From positions 3,054 through 47,585 of the forward strand of contig JAFEAS010000183.1 in the NCBI GenBank assembly GCA_018266315.1: a stretch of 44,532 nt of DNA, read 5' to 3'. How positions within the stretch are numbered: position 1 is the stretch's first letter; the number at the start of each line of letters is the position of its first letter. Below the pieces are notes generated by a model. That model saw only the letters and a list, made by a program, of their open reading frames with translations. It ran no database searches and was not told the origin of the DNA. The stretch is from Chloroflexi bacterium SZAS-1 (GTDB lineage: Bacteria; Chloroflexota; Chloroflexia; Chloroflexales; Roseiflexaceae). The translations under genes were made by a program, and so were the position numbers. Below are positions 9,462 through 16,952 of this stretch, one piece after another.

Positions 9462-9860
9462 ATGGATGCCAGCTATGATGAACTTATCGCCCCTCATCTG
9501 CTCGATTCACGCCTGAAATTGCACCTGCTTTTGCACTACCTGGCGCACTCGCGCCTATGTATTAGTGCGGCTGCCTTGAGCGAACGGTTGCGGGAAAATC
9601 CCTGGGATGTGGCCGAGGCACTTAACGAAATGGCCGAGATGGGCTTACTGGTACGCTGCAATAATGATGGACCGGCACGGTATACACTTACCGAAGAGCA
9701 GGAACATAGCTACCTGCTCCAGCAGCTTGTCGAGGCGTTTAACGATCCGCTCGCGCGTGAGCATCTGTATGCCCGCGTGCGCGATATTCATCGTGACCGC
9801 CAGTTCTATCGCTGGGCCAAGCAAGCCAGCTCAGGGCTACACGAGCTTGTTATTGGGTAG
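9462..9860 (+). CDS. Small protein with winged-helix-like N-terminus, function unknown
   Basis: The product is 132 aa from the ATG at 9462, which has GAGG upstream; a start 13 codons earlier lacks one. The first 75 residues (LHYLAHSRLCISAAALSERL, then DVAEALNEMAEMGLLVRC and ARYTLTEEQ) look like a winged helix-turn-helix with a terminal wing strand, as in MarR/Rrf2-like folds. The C-terminal half is helical and charged (LYARVRDIHRDRQFYRW). It has no cysteine cluster or ligand motif. It may be a transcription factor or an adaptor. The mutM promoter overlaps its last codons. Confidence 0.7.
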   Translation: MDASYDELIAPHLLDSRLKLHLLLHYLAHSRLCISAAALSERLRENPWDVAEALNEMAEMGLLVRCNNDGPARYTLTEEQEHSYLLQQLVEAFNDPLAREHLYARVRDIHRDRQFYRWAKQASSGLHELVIG

Positions 9861-9881
9861 ACCACAGCTTTGCGGTACAAT
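9853..9881 (+). promoter_or_regulatory. Promoter of mutM
   Basis: TTGGGT (9853-9858), a 17-bp spacer and TACAAT (9876-9881) give a predicted start near 9888 and a leader of about 30 nt. The -35 box overlaps the 3' end of the preceding gene. Confidence 0.5.
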
Positions 9882-9918
9882 GAGCCGATCCGGTTTCTAG
9901 CAAGATTGGCCTACCGCA

Positions 9919-10770
9919 ATGCCCGAGCTTCCCGAAGTTGAACACGCCGCGCGCAGCCTTGGTGCGCAGATCATTGGACGCCGCATTGTTGCGGTTACCA
10001 AGCTCGATTGGGAGCGCATGGTCGAAACGCCAACGATCGACCAATTCCTCGATCTCATTCGAGGGCGCGAGATTCGGGCGGCTAGCCGCCGTGCCAAGTG
10101 GATCGTACTTACTCTCGACGATGGATGGACATTGGCGCTGCACTTGCGCATGTCGGGGTCGGTAACCGTACACAACTCCGGGTCGCAGCCGGATCAGTAT
10201 ACGCACCTGGTGCTGCTGCTTGATGATGGTCGCCAGGTGTTCTTCCACGATACCCGCAAGTTTGGGCGCGCGCGCCTGCTCGATGCCCAGGGTCTAGCTG
10301 CGCTCGATACTGCCCACGGCATCGAGCCGCTGACCGACGCATTTACACCTGAAGTGCTTGGCACACTGCTGCGGCGGCGCTCAACCCGCATTAAGCCGCT
10401 ATTGCTCAACCAAACGGTCATTGCCGGGATTGGCAATATCTACGCCGACGAAGCGCTGTGGAATGCGCAGCTGCACCCACTTCGCCTGGCGAATAGCCTG
10501 ACCGACGACGAAGTGGCTCGCTTGCATTCGGGCATTCGCCTCGCGCTGCTCCAGGGCATCGAGTATGGCGGCAGTACGCTGCGCAATTACCGCAATGGCT
10601 ACGGTGAAGCTGGCAGCAACCAGGATCACTTCAATGTTTACGACCAGACGGGTAAACCATGCGCACGCTGCGGTACGCCGATCGAAAAGATGGTTGTTGG
10701 TCAGCGCGGCACACATTTCTGCCCGTTCTGCCAACGCCTGGAAGATTACGAACGACATATTGGCGCTTAG
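9919..10770 (+). CDS. mutM: Formamidopyrimidine-DNA glycosylase (Fpg/MutM)
   Basis: The product is 283 aa, the usual length. It removes 8-oxoguanine and formamidopyrimidines from DNA and nicks the abasic site. The N-terminus is MPELPEVE with the catalytic Pro2 and Glu3, which fixes the start. A Lys in RAKW (K60) is the conserved beta-hairpin lysine. The helix-two-turn-helix region contains [20 protein letters not shown]. The C-terminal zinc finger has CARCG and CPFCQ, about 20 residues apart, with four Cys ligands. Nothing is degenerate. No SD sequence is obvious before the ATG. Confidence 0.97.
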   Translation: MPELPEVEHAARSLGAQIIGRRIVAVTKLDWERMVETPTIDQFLDLIRGREIRAASRRAKWIVLTLDDGWTLALHLRMSGSVTVHNSGSQPDQYTHLVLLLDDGRQVFFHDTRKFGRARLLDAQGLAALDTAHGIEPLTDAFTPEVLGTLLRRRSTRIKPLLLNQTVIAGIGNIYADEALWNAQLHPLRLANSLTDDEVARLHSGIRLALLQGIEYGGSTLRNYRNGYGEAGSNQDHFNVYDQTGKPCARCGTPIEKMVVGQRGTHFCPFCQRLEDYERHIGA

Positions 10771-10893
10771 CCAGACTGCACTTCCCACAAGCTGACCGTA
10801 TGCTTAATGCTTATGTTCTTGCCGTTGCTGGTCATTAACAGGGCGTACATGGTCGGCGCTTTCGCTTTCGGCAGAGTGGTACTTTTTTATCGC

Positions 10894-10936
10894 TGGTGTG
10901 CTGCTGTTAACGCGAAGCGCCAACAGCAGCACACCA
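10894..10936. repeat. Perfect 15-bp inverted repeat
   Basis: Arms TGGTGTGCTGCTGTT (10894-10908) and its exact complement (10922-10936) flank a 13-nt loop that itself can pair GCG with CGC. It lies 124 bp after mutM. No T-run follows on either strand, so it is not a standard terminator; it may be a protein-binding palindrome or an RNA stem. Confidence 0.7.
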
Positions 10937-11025
10937 AAGCAGTTCGACACCTTGCTGCCGCAGGCACGATCAGTTCGCTACGCAAGCACTGCGAAAGTCC
11001 TATTATCAAGTGGCGCGCAGCTGCG

Positions 11026-11034
11026 TGCTATAAT
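11026..11034 (+). promoter_or_regulatory. Extended -10 promoter of the ROK kinase gene
   Basis: TGC-TATAAT at 11026-11034, no recognisable -35. Predicted start is about 11041, some 32 nt before the ATG, with an AAGGAA site in the leader. Confidence 0.5.
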
Positions 11035-11072
11035 TTGCCGAATCCGCAACGAGCTCAAGGAAACACGACTGC

Positions 11073-12011
11073 ATGCCCTACATCATCGGCGTCGATTTAG
11101 GCGGCACACAGCTGCGCGCGGCATTGGCCGACGAGCACGGCCAGATTCTTAATGAAGTGCGTGTGCTTACCGATACGGCTGGCGGCCCACCTGCCGTGCT
11201 TAACCAGATGGTTGCGTGCATTACGCAGGTGCGTACTGCCCTGCCCACTAATGGCACACTGCTGGGCATTGGCGTAGGGTCGCCCGGCCCGCTCGATCCA
11301 TTCGATGGCGTGGTGTTAAACCCGCCGAATATTCCTGGCTGGGACAATGTGCCGCTGCGGGCCTTGCTAACTGAACGCACGGGATTGCCGGTTGAGCTTG
11401 GCAACGATGCGAATGCTGCGGCACTGGGCGAGTGGATGTTTGGCGCTGGGCGCGGGCGGCGTAACCTTGTGTACATAACTGTTAGTACGGGTATTGGTGG
11501 CGGAGTGATTGCCGACGGGCGGCTGCTCCTCGGGTACCGCGGCTCAGCTGCCGAAGTCGGGCTGCATATCGTCGACCAGGTTGGGTTGCAGTATTGGGAA
11601 GAATTAGCCTCGGGTACTGCATTAGGCCGGGCCGCCGCCGATGCCATGCCCGATGATCCGGCAAGCCTGCTGCATGGCCTTGCCACGCCCGAAACCGTCA
11701 CGGCTGCCGATGTGTCGCGCGCCGCTGCCGCCGGTGACGCCCTGGCTATGCAGCTTATGGAGCGTGAAGGCGAGCTGCTCGGCATCGGCCTGGTGAACAT
11801 GCTTCACCTGTTTGCGCCCGAGCAAATTCTGCTTGGTGGCAGCGTGGTTATTCACAACCCTTACCTCATCGAGCGCGCCCGCGCAGTTGTTCGTCGCCGG
11901 GGCCATGCAATCTACCAGGATGTGCCGATTGAGTTAGCCGCACTTGGCGATCGAGTTGGAATTCTGGGGGCGGTTGGCCTATTTCTGCATATGCGCGAGG
12001 GCCGTGCTTGA
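11073..12011 (+). CDS. ROK family sugar kinase (glucokinase-like)
   Basis: The product is 312 aa. It probably phosphorylates glucose or another hexose with ATP. ROK features are present: IIGVDLGGTQLRAAL (phosphate 1 loop, Asp8), PGPLDPFDGVV, GNDANAAALGEW with the catalytic Asp, and STGIGGGVI (phosphate 2). The usual ROK zinc motif (GH...CxCGxxGCxE) is missing: the corresponding stretch is EVGLHIVDQVGLQYWEELAS, which has no Cys and lacks the ligand His. The C-terminal LGGSVVIHN is intact. Its TGA overlaps the TTG start of the next gene in a TTGA, so the pair is translationally coupled. Sugar specificity is inference. Confidence 0.88.
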   Translation: MPYIIGVDLGGTQLRAALADEHGQILNEVRVLTDTAGGPPAVLNQMVACITQVRTALPTNGTLLGIGVGSPGPLDPFDGVVLNPPNIPGWDNVPLRALLTERTGLPVELGNDANAAALGEWMFGAGRGRRNLVYITVSTGIGGGVIADGRLLLGYRGSAAEVGLHIVDQVGLQYWEELASGTALGRAAADAMPDDPASLLHGLATPETVTAADVSRAAAAGDALAMQLMEREGELLGIGLVNMLHLFAPEQILLGGSVVIHNPYLIERARAVVRRRGHAIYQDVPIELAALGDRVGILGAVGLFLHMREGRA

Positions 12012-13105
12012 ACCTGCTGATAACCTCAGGCGAGCGGCTGCGGGCAATCTACGGTCGTGCTGGTGCCGATCGTGTGTTTGCAGCTATTGATCAGCTGCTT
12101 ACGGCTCGGCATGCGCGCGGCGTGCTCTCGCGGCTGCTGCTGATCGAGCGAGGATTGCCCGATCTTGGCATCGGGCCTGCGCTTGTCACTCCCGACACAA
12201 TTGCCCGCCAGATTGCGTCCATTTCGGCAGAACTCGACCGGCAGGGCCAGCCATTGAGCAGTGTGCTCTTGCTTGGCGGCCCCGAAATTGTGCCATTCTA
12301 CCCCGCCGAAAACCCTACGCCTTACGATGGCGATGCGGTTGTGCCCGCCGACTGCTTTTATGGCTCGGCCAACCCGTATGCGCGGCTGCCCGATTGGTCA
12401 GTTGGTCGCCTTCCCGGCGCGACCGGCCCCGACCCGGCGCTGCTCGTGCAGCTGATTGAGGCGGCTGCCAGTTTTGGGGTGTTACACCCATTTGAAAAGA
12501 TTTTTGGCTATGCCACAGCGCTATGGCATACTGCGGCTGCAGCAGTATATGCCGAGGTCGATGCTCCCGAGCACTTACTGATTTCGCCGCCCAATCTCGC
12601 GTCAACCTTTAATCGGGCGCGGCTCGATCGGGCGCGGCTGGTGTACTGTAATCTCCATGGTATTTCCGAAGGGCCACCATGGTATGGGCAATCGGTGGTA
12701 CAGCCCGCGCTCGTAGCCGCACTCCGCCCTGCTAACCTGGCAGGACTTGATCTGCGTGGCGCAATTGTGGTGAGCGAGGCGTGCTATGGCGCGCTGATTG
12801 ACGGGCGCGACGCCGATAGTGCGCTGGCGCTGGCTTTCCTGGCGCAGGGCGCGGCGGCATTCATTGGGGCTACTGCTATGTCGTATGGCCCGATTGCGCC
12901 CCCACCCGGCGAGGCCGACCTGATTGCACTACACTTTTTGCGCGCCATCAAGCAGCCAGGTATTACCGTAGGGGAAGCATTTACTGCGGCGCGGGTCGGG
13001 ATGTTGCGCGACACGATGGCGCGCCAGTCGACTCTCGATGAAGACGATCAGAAGACCTTGCTCGAATTCGTACTTTACGGCGACCCGACGCTTGTGATAG
13101 TATAG
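12008..13105 (+). CDS. C25 (gingipain)-like caspase-fold protein
   Basis: The product is 365 aa starting at TTG 12008, which overlaps the ROK stop. The layout matches clan CD, family C25. A Rossmann-like strand is followed by VLLLGGPEIVPFYP (about 87-99), VPADCFYG (112-119) and LPDWSVGRLPG (128-138, the family's SIGR-L-P signature). The catalytic dyad candidates are NLHG (His217) and SEACYG (Cys259). After these come FLAQGAAAFIGATAMSYGP and the closing LLEFVLYGDPTL. No signal peptide is visible, so unlike secreted gingipains it would act in the cytoplasm. Coupling to a sugar kinase is unusual. Enzymatic activity is inferred from motif conservation only. Confidence 0.75.
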   Translation: MNLLITSGERLRAIYGRAGADRVFAAIDQLLTARHARGVLSRLLLIERGLPDLGIGPALVTPDTIARQIASISAELDRQGQPLSSVLLLGGPEIVPFYPAENPTPYDGDAVVPADCFYGSANPYARLPDWSVGRLPGATGPDPALLVQLIEAAASFGVLHPFEKIFGYATALWHTAAAAVYAEVDAPEHLLISPPNLASTFNRARLDRARLVYCNLHGISEGPPWYGQSVVQPALVAALRPANLAGLDLRGAIVVSEACYGALIDGRDADSALALAFLAQGAAAFIGATAMSYGPIAPPPGEADLIALHFLRAIKQPGITVGEAFTAARVGMLRDTMARQSTLDEDDQKTLLEFVLYGDPTLVIV

Positions 13106-13213
13106 CGATTACCTTTTCAAACGGAGTTGATATATCATCGTCCAGCGCCTGGGCAAATAGTACGAGATCGCTACGCACAGCAATGCAATAATCACGCTTG
13201 TGGTGTTGGCAAG

Positions 13214-13222
13214 TGCTATACT
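13214..13222 (+). promoter_or_regulatory. Extended -10 promoter before the small 13273 gene
   Basis: TGC-TATACT at 13214-13222, without a good -35. The predicted start near 13229 gives a leader of about 44 nt. Confidence 0.4.
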
Positions 13223-13272
13223 GATCATAAGCGCGGCAGGGGAATAACGTGTCATTCGTAAGGAAGGGCATC

Positions 13273-13590
13273 ATGGGCAGACGACCACGCACATCAGCTG
13301 ACCCGGTTGCGGCGGCGCGGGATGTGGCGCGGGCCGAAGTTGCGCGCCGCTGGCCCGAACTGGCAGGCGTTGAGCCAACCGTCGCACCGCGCGCGCGGGC
13401 AGTGCTTTCAGCCGCCGAGCTTGAACGGGCGGGGGCGATTGGGCTGGCACCAGCAGCATCGGCTAGCGCAGAGTATACCTTCACATTTACCGGCCATACT
13501 CACACCCCCGAAGGCTACACCATGCCGCGTATCGCGCGCATCACCGTTGATTCTCAGCGCCGTGTGGTGAAGGCAACGACCTCGAAATAA
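13273..13590 (+). CDS. Small protein of unknown function
   Basis: The product is 105 aa from the ATG at 13273, chosen because AAGGAAGGG lies 4 nt upstream; a GTG eight codons earlier is possible. The N-terminal half is basic and Ala/Arg-rich (MGRRPRTSADPVAAARDVAR, continuing into an Ala-Glu helix). The C-terminal 40 residues look like a beta-hairpin (YTFTFTGHTHTPEGYTMPRI, then ITVDSQRRVVKATTSK). No known domain is recognised. It has its own promoter and converges on the glycerophosphodiesterase gene with 12 bp between stops. It is probably real because of the strong ribosome-binding site and codon pattern. Confidence 0.6.
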   Translation: MGRRPRTSADPVAAARDVARAEVARRWPELAGVEPTVAPRARAVLSAAELERAGAIGLAPAASASAEYTFTFTGHTHTPEGYTMPRIARITVDSQRRVVKATTSK

Positions 13591-13602
13591 TCACCGCTGC
13601 CG

Positions 13603-14313
13603 TTACACTTCAGCTAGCATCTGGCGCAACACATCGGGCGTATTCGTAATAATGCCGTCGACCCCAGCGGCGATCAGCGCGCGCATCGTTTGTCTGTTGT
13701 CCACCGTCCACACATTTACCGCATAGCCCGCTGCCTGGACATGTGGAATAAGCCGGTGCAATTGCCGCAGCTCACTCGATGGGTGCCAGGCGCGCGCGCC
13801 AATGCGCTGCAATGCCGCAAACGGCCAGCTAATGTCATCGTCTGCTGGCTCGGCATCGGTATCGATCAGGAAGGCACGCGGTAGCTGTGGGCTAGCAGCA
13901 GCGAACGCGTGCAGCACCATTTCGCTAAACGAAGAAACAAGCACAAGATTCGCAACACCCTCGGTTTCAAGCATGTGCGCGACATCGGCGCTAAACCCTT
14001 CGCCTTTCAGCTCAACATTCAGGCGCATCTGGTGAGTGCGCGCGAAGACACATACTTCCGCCAGCGTTGCTACCCGCGCGCCACCAATGTTCAGCGCTTG
14101 CAATTCGGCGAGGGTGCAGCTTGCCGCTAGGCGCTGGCTTCCATCCCAGCGCTCGGTCGTATCGTCGTGAAATACGGCGAGCACGCCATCGGCGGTACGC
14201 AGCACATCGAGCTCAAGCATATCGGCGCCCTGGCGCAATGCCAGCTCAAACGCGGGCATCGTATTTTCGGGGGCGTATGCCGATGCACCCCGGTGCGCAA
14301 TAACCAGCGTCAT
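13603..14313 (-). CDS. Glycerophosphodiester phosphodiesterase
   Basis: The product is 236 aa from the ATG at 14313, which has AAAGGA upstream; the ATGs 7-8 codons earlier do not. It hydrolyses glycerophosphodiesters to sn-glycerol-3-phosphate and an alcohol. GDPD landmarks: IAHRGASAYAPENT (His7, Arg8, Glu16), MLELDV (Glu34, Asp36) and AVFHDDT (His49). The C-terminal part has VNVWTVDN and GVDGIITNTPDVL, typical of the TIM-barrel end. No signal peptide, so cytoplasmic like UgpQ. It is a single-gene unit with no transporter next to it. Confidence 0.95.
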   Translation of the reverse strand: MTLVIAHRGASAYAPENTMPAFELALRQGADMLELDVLRTADGVLAVFHDDTTERWDGSQRLAASCTLAELQALNIGGARVATLAEVCVFARTHQMRLNVELKGEGFSADVAHMLETEGVANLVLVSSFSEMVLHAFAAASPQLPRAFLIDTDAEPADDDISWPFAALQRIGARAWHPSSELRQLHRLIPHVQAAGYAVNVWTVDNRQTMRALIAAGVDGIITNTPDVLRQMLAEV

Positions 14314-14426
14314 ACCATTCCTTTCAGGCTGCATCAATCCACCAGAAGAGACAAACAGGCATGTTGCCGCAGATACAAACCCGTCAAGCGAACGCCCTAC
14401 AAGAGTATAGCGTAAACATCAGCGCC

Positions 14427-14457
14427 ATGGAAAAGCCCCCTTCGTATGAAGGGGGCT
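14427..14457 (-). terminator. Intrinsic terminator of the SWIM gene
   Basis: A 10-bp perfect stem (14434-14443 with 14448-14457, AGCCCCCTTC arm) and 4-nt loop is followed on the minus strand by TTTTCC. It lies 22 bp after the SWIM zinc-finger gene and ends its transcript. Confidence 0.8.
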
Positions 14458-14478
14458 GAATAGTCACGTTTGGGGGTG

Positions 14479-14769
14479 CTAGCTCATCGAGCCAGCCATT
14501 TCCTCCGTCGAGGTAATTGGGCTGGTGGCTTCACGTGCTTCAGGCGCAAGCATTGGGTCAAAGATTTTTTGGAACGCCATCACATGGGCGCAGGTGTGCC
14601 ACATGCGGAAAAAGCTGCAATCGCAGGTCCAATGGTTATCATTAAGGCTAATTGTATGATCGCTGTTACCACCATGAAATGTCGCTTTGAGTTCGTTAAT
14701 AGTAATTCGCTCGGGCTCTTGGGCATAGCGCCGGGCTTTTTCGATCTTTCCGATCAAATCCGAGTGCAT
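14479..14769 (-). CDS. Small SWIM zinc-finger protein
   Basis: The product is 96 aa. It holds a complete SWIM motif: WTCDC, then HTCAH (Cys49, Cys51, Cys60, His62), the CxCx(n)CxH pattern. The preceding ITINELKATFHGGNSDHTIS strand region matches how SWIM domains begin. SWIM domains bind DNA or proteins and usually accompany a SWI2/SNF2 helicase, MULE transposase or other partner; here the domain stands almost alone, with a Thr/Ser/Glu-rich tail of about 25 residues. The ATG at 14769 has GAGGAGG 5 nt upstream. It is monocistronic, with a terminator right behind it. Confidence 0.85.
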   Translation of the reverse strand: MHSDLIGKIEKARRYAQEPERITINELKATFHGGNSDHTISLNDNHWTCDCSFFRMWHTCAHVMAFQKIFDPMLAPEAREATSPITSTEEMAGSMS

Positions 14770-14892
14770 ACACGCCTCCTCTTGTCATATGGCCGGATGG
14801 CTAGTGCAACCAATTTCACACAAATTTCGGCCGAGAAACGACATTCGGGTGCCTCGCCGGTGCCTGGTAGCTGCACAGTAACTACTCATCGA

Positions 14893-15023
14893 CATAAACA
14901 TAAAGGGCGGCATCAGAACACGTCTGTGCCGCCCTCAGGTTCCCCGATATTCTGTTGGCTTCACCATTCGCATAACTGTGCATCCTTGCCGTCGCACCGC
15001 GAGGTAAACCATTCGGATGTGTT
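14893..15023 (-). ncRNA. Candidate small RNA
   Basis: A minus-strand promoter (15058-15030) predicts a start near 15023, and an intrinsic-terminator-like hairpin (14935-14904) followed by TTTATGTTTATG predicts an end near 14893, a transcript of about 130 nt. No conserved RNA family was recognised; I compared it mentally with 6S, SRP, tmRNA and common riboswitch cores without a match. An overlapping 90-codon ORF has no ribosome-binding site and looks non-coding. Confidence 0.4.
14904..14935 (-). terminator. Terminator of the candidate small RNA
   Basis: AGGGCGGCA (14904-14912) pairs with TGCCGCCCT (14927-14935). Inside, CAGA (14914-14917) pairs with TCTG (14923-14926), leaving one bulged base. 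On the minus strand the stem is followed by TTTATGTTTATG. Confidence 0.6.
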
Positions 15024-15029
15024 AAGAAC

Positions 15030-15058
15030 ATTATAACGACTCGCCAGAGGGGCGTCAA
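15030..15058 (-). promoter_or_regulatory. Minus-strand promoter of the candidate small RNA
   Basis: Minus strand TTGACG (15058-15053), a 17-bp spacer and TATAAT (15035-15030): near-consensus housekeeping promoter pointing away from the histidine kinase. Confidence 0.65.
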
Positions 15059-15091
15059 GAGCGGCGAAGCAAGAAAACGTGCGCATTTCCG

Positions 15092-15120
15092 TTGACATCC
15101 CTTCACCAATGCGGTACAGT
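15092..15120 (+). promoter_or_regulatory. Promoter of the histidine kinase gene
   Basis: TTGACA (15092-15097), a 17-bp spacer and TACAGT (15115-15120). Predicted start near 15127, leader about 53 nt. Confidence 0.7.
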
Positions 15121-15179
15121 GGATTCCCCGCGATATAATCATATCGTCACGCACGACACAACATCATAAAGAGGTGTAT

Positions 15180-16814
15180 ATGCCGATCACAATCGAACAA
15201 CGCCAGCTGCAAACCCTCGGCCAGCTTCTTTCGGCGGGGGGGCATCAGGATGTGCCAACCATGCTCCGCAGCTCGCTCGATCGGCTGGTAACCTTCTGGC
15301 CGGCGCAGGCCGGTGCATTGCTGTATCAATCGCCATCGAATGAGCAAATTGTACTTGATCACGGCCAGCTCGATACTGAAGCGGCGCGGATGATCGGCGA
15401 AGCGCGTGAGGGTTTTGCCCGCCGCGACGAAGGCTCGGAACCAGCAATTGGCTACTATGCGCTCGACGCCGACCGCCAGCTGATGGAGATTTCGTTGCGC
15501 AGCGGTAACCAGACGGTCGGGCTGCTACACTTGGTTGTGCGCGAAAGCGATGTCGAGCGCTCAGAGGCCGAGCGCGCGGGCGAAGATATGGCGGTATTGC
15601 TGGTGCGCGCGCTGGGCGGCGAGGCCGATAAGCTGGCAATGCTGCGCCACGCCGAGCACGATCTGCGTGAGCTGCACCTGCTATACGAAGTGAGCCAGTC
15701 GCTGGCGACCAACCTCGATCTGCCCAGCCTGCTCGAAGATATTCGCCGCCATGTGCCCGAGGTAATGGATGCCGAGCGCTGCTCGATTATGTTGCTCGAT
15801 GAAACATCGCGCGAGCTGGTGCTGCATACGACCGACACGCACACTGGCGAGCCGCGCGAATTCCGCATTCCGACCGATCGCGGCATTGCGGGCTGGGTCG
15901 CAACCAACGGCATCGGCCAGATCGTCAATGATGTCGAGGCCGACCCGCGCTGGTTCGACGGTGTCGCACGCGATATCGATTTCGTGACGCGCTCGATTCT
16001 GTGCGCGCCCATGCGCCATGGCGAACGCGTGGTTGGGGTAATGCAAGTGCTCAATAAGCGCACCGGCGAGCCATTCAACGAGCAAGATTTGCGCTTACTC
16101 ACCACGCTTGCTAGCCAGGCCGCCATCGCCGTAGAAAACGCCAGCCTGGTGCGCAGCCTGAAGGAAGAGCGCGACCGCCTGCTGCAAAAAGAGGCCGAGG
16201 TGCGCGCCGCAATTGCCCGCGATTTGCACGATGGCCCGACCCAGAGCGTTGCTGCTATTGCCATGAATATTGAGTTCATTAAGAAGCTCATGCGGGCGAT
16301 GCCCGAGCGCGTTGAAAGCGAACTGAATGTGCTCGCCGACTTGGTGCAGAAAACCTCGCAAGATATTCGCACACTGCTGTTCGAGCTGCGACCACTCGGC
16401 CTGGAAACTCAGGGCTTGCTCGCGACGCTTCAACAGTATGTTGGCCGCTTCCGCGACCCCAGCAGCCAAACTCGGCTGCGAATAGAGGCACCGGCCAGCA
16501 TCCCGCGCCTGCCAGTCGAGGTCGAAGGCGCAATCTTCATCATTGTGCAAGAGGCGGTGAACAACGCGCGTAAGCACTCGCGCTCGCCCGAGATTGTGAT
16601 CTACCTCTATGTGGAGGAAGGCCAGCTCGTGGCAAGCGTGCGCGACCGTGGGAACGGCTTCAACCTGGCGGCAGTTGAATCGAGCTACAATACGCGCGGC
16701 TCGCTTGGCCTGCTCAATATGCGCGAGCGCGCCCAGCTCATCGGCGGCGAATGCCGGATCCGCTCGGTCGATGGCGAGGGCACAACCGTTGAAGTGCGTG
16801 TGCCGCTAAGCTAA
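15180..16814 (+). CDS. GAF-domain sensor histidine kinase (NarL-partner type)
   Basis: The product is 544 aa from the ATG at 15180, 6-7 nt after AGAGG; an in-frame GTG lies two codons earlier. No membrane segment, so it senses a cytoplasmic signal. Order: a first GAF-like domain (about 1-145), a well-formed GAF (about 165-322, with LDETSRELVLHTTD and DRGIAGWVATNG), a short coiled coil (323-345), HisKA_3 with phospho-acceptor His350 in IARDLHDGPTQSVA, and HATPase_c (about 450-544) with QEAVNNARKHS, VRDRGNGF and GSLGLLNMRERAQLIGG. This kinase class pairs with LuxR/NarL-type regulators, but none is adjacent, so it is an orphan here. It is probably monocistronic. Confidence 0.95.
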   Translation: MPITIEQRQLQTLGQLLSAGGHQDVPTMLRSSLDRLVTFWPAQAGALLYQSPSNEQIVLDHGQLDTEAARMIGEAREGFARRDEGSEPAIGYYALDADRQLMEISLRSGNQTVGLLHLVVRESDVERSEAERAGEDMAVLLVRALGGEADKLAMLRHAEHDLRELHLLYEVSQSLATNLDLPSLLEDIRRHVPEVMDAERCSIMLLDETSRELVLHTTDTHTGEPREFRIPTDRGIAGWVATNGIGQIVNDVEADPRWFDGVARDIDFVTRSILCAPMRHGERVVGVMQVLNKRTGEPFNEQDLRLLTTLASQAAIAVENASLVRSLKEERDRLLQKEAEVRAAIARDLHDGPTQSVAAIAMNIEFIKKLMRAMPERVESELNVLADLVQKTSQDIRTLLFELRPLGLETQGLLATLQQYVGRFRDPSSQTRLRIEAPASIPRLPVEVEGAIFIIVQEAVNNARKHSRSPEIVIYLYVEEGQLVASVRDRGNGFNLAAVESSYNTRGSLGLLNMRERAQLIGGECRIRSVDGEGTTVEVRVPLS

Positions 16815-16868
16815 GGCGGTTTATTGGGCAAACGCAAGAACGTCTTTTCGGTTTATTGCCAATAAGAT

Positions 16869-16897
16869 TTGACGCAGGGCCTGTTTACCGCTACAAT
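16869..16897 (+). promoter_or_regulatory. Promoter of the ffh-rpsP-khpA-rimM cluster
   Basis: TTGACG (16869-16874), a 17-bp spacer and TACAAT (16892-16897). Predicted start near 16904, leader about 49 nt. An imperfect hairpin (TTATTGGgCAA at 16821-16831 with TTGCCAATAA at 16856-16865) sits just before the -35 box. Confidence 0.7.
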
Positions 16898-16952
16898 ATG
16901 CAGGTTCAAGCGCGCGATTGCCGCGTTTTTGTGTGTATCGCAAAGAACAACT

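Larger units (their letters stand above)
10771..11072 (+). other. Intergenic region between mutM and the ROK kinase
   Basis: These 302 bp hold no convincing gene. They contain a perfect 15-bp inverted repeat (10894-10936) and, near the right end, the extended -10 promoter of the ROK gene. Confidence 0.6.
14770..15179 (+). other. Intergenic region with divergent promoters
   Basis: These 410 bp contain no convincing protein gene. They hold a putative minus-strand small RNA (about 15023 to 14893) with promoter and terminator, and the plus-strand promoter of the histidine kinase. Confidence 0.6.

Noticed and set aside
14893..15040. c-di-GMP-I, SRP RNA, 6S or tmRNA identity for the small RNA
   Set aside because: Some short words looked similar, but the conserved cores and pairing of these families are not present.
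14882..15154. 90-codon minus-strand ORF in the sRNA gap
   Set aside because: No ribosome-binding site, includes promoter and terminator sequence, no protein-like pattern.
16821..16865. Imperfect hairpin after the histidine kinase as its terminator
   Set aside because: The stem is AT-rich with a bulge, and no T-run follows; it could equally be chance near the ffh promoter.
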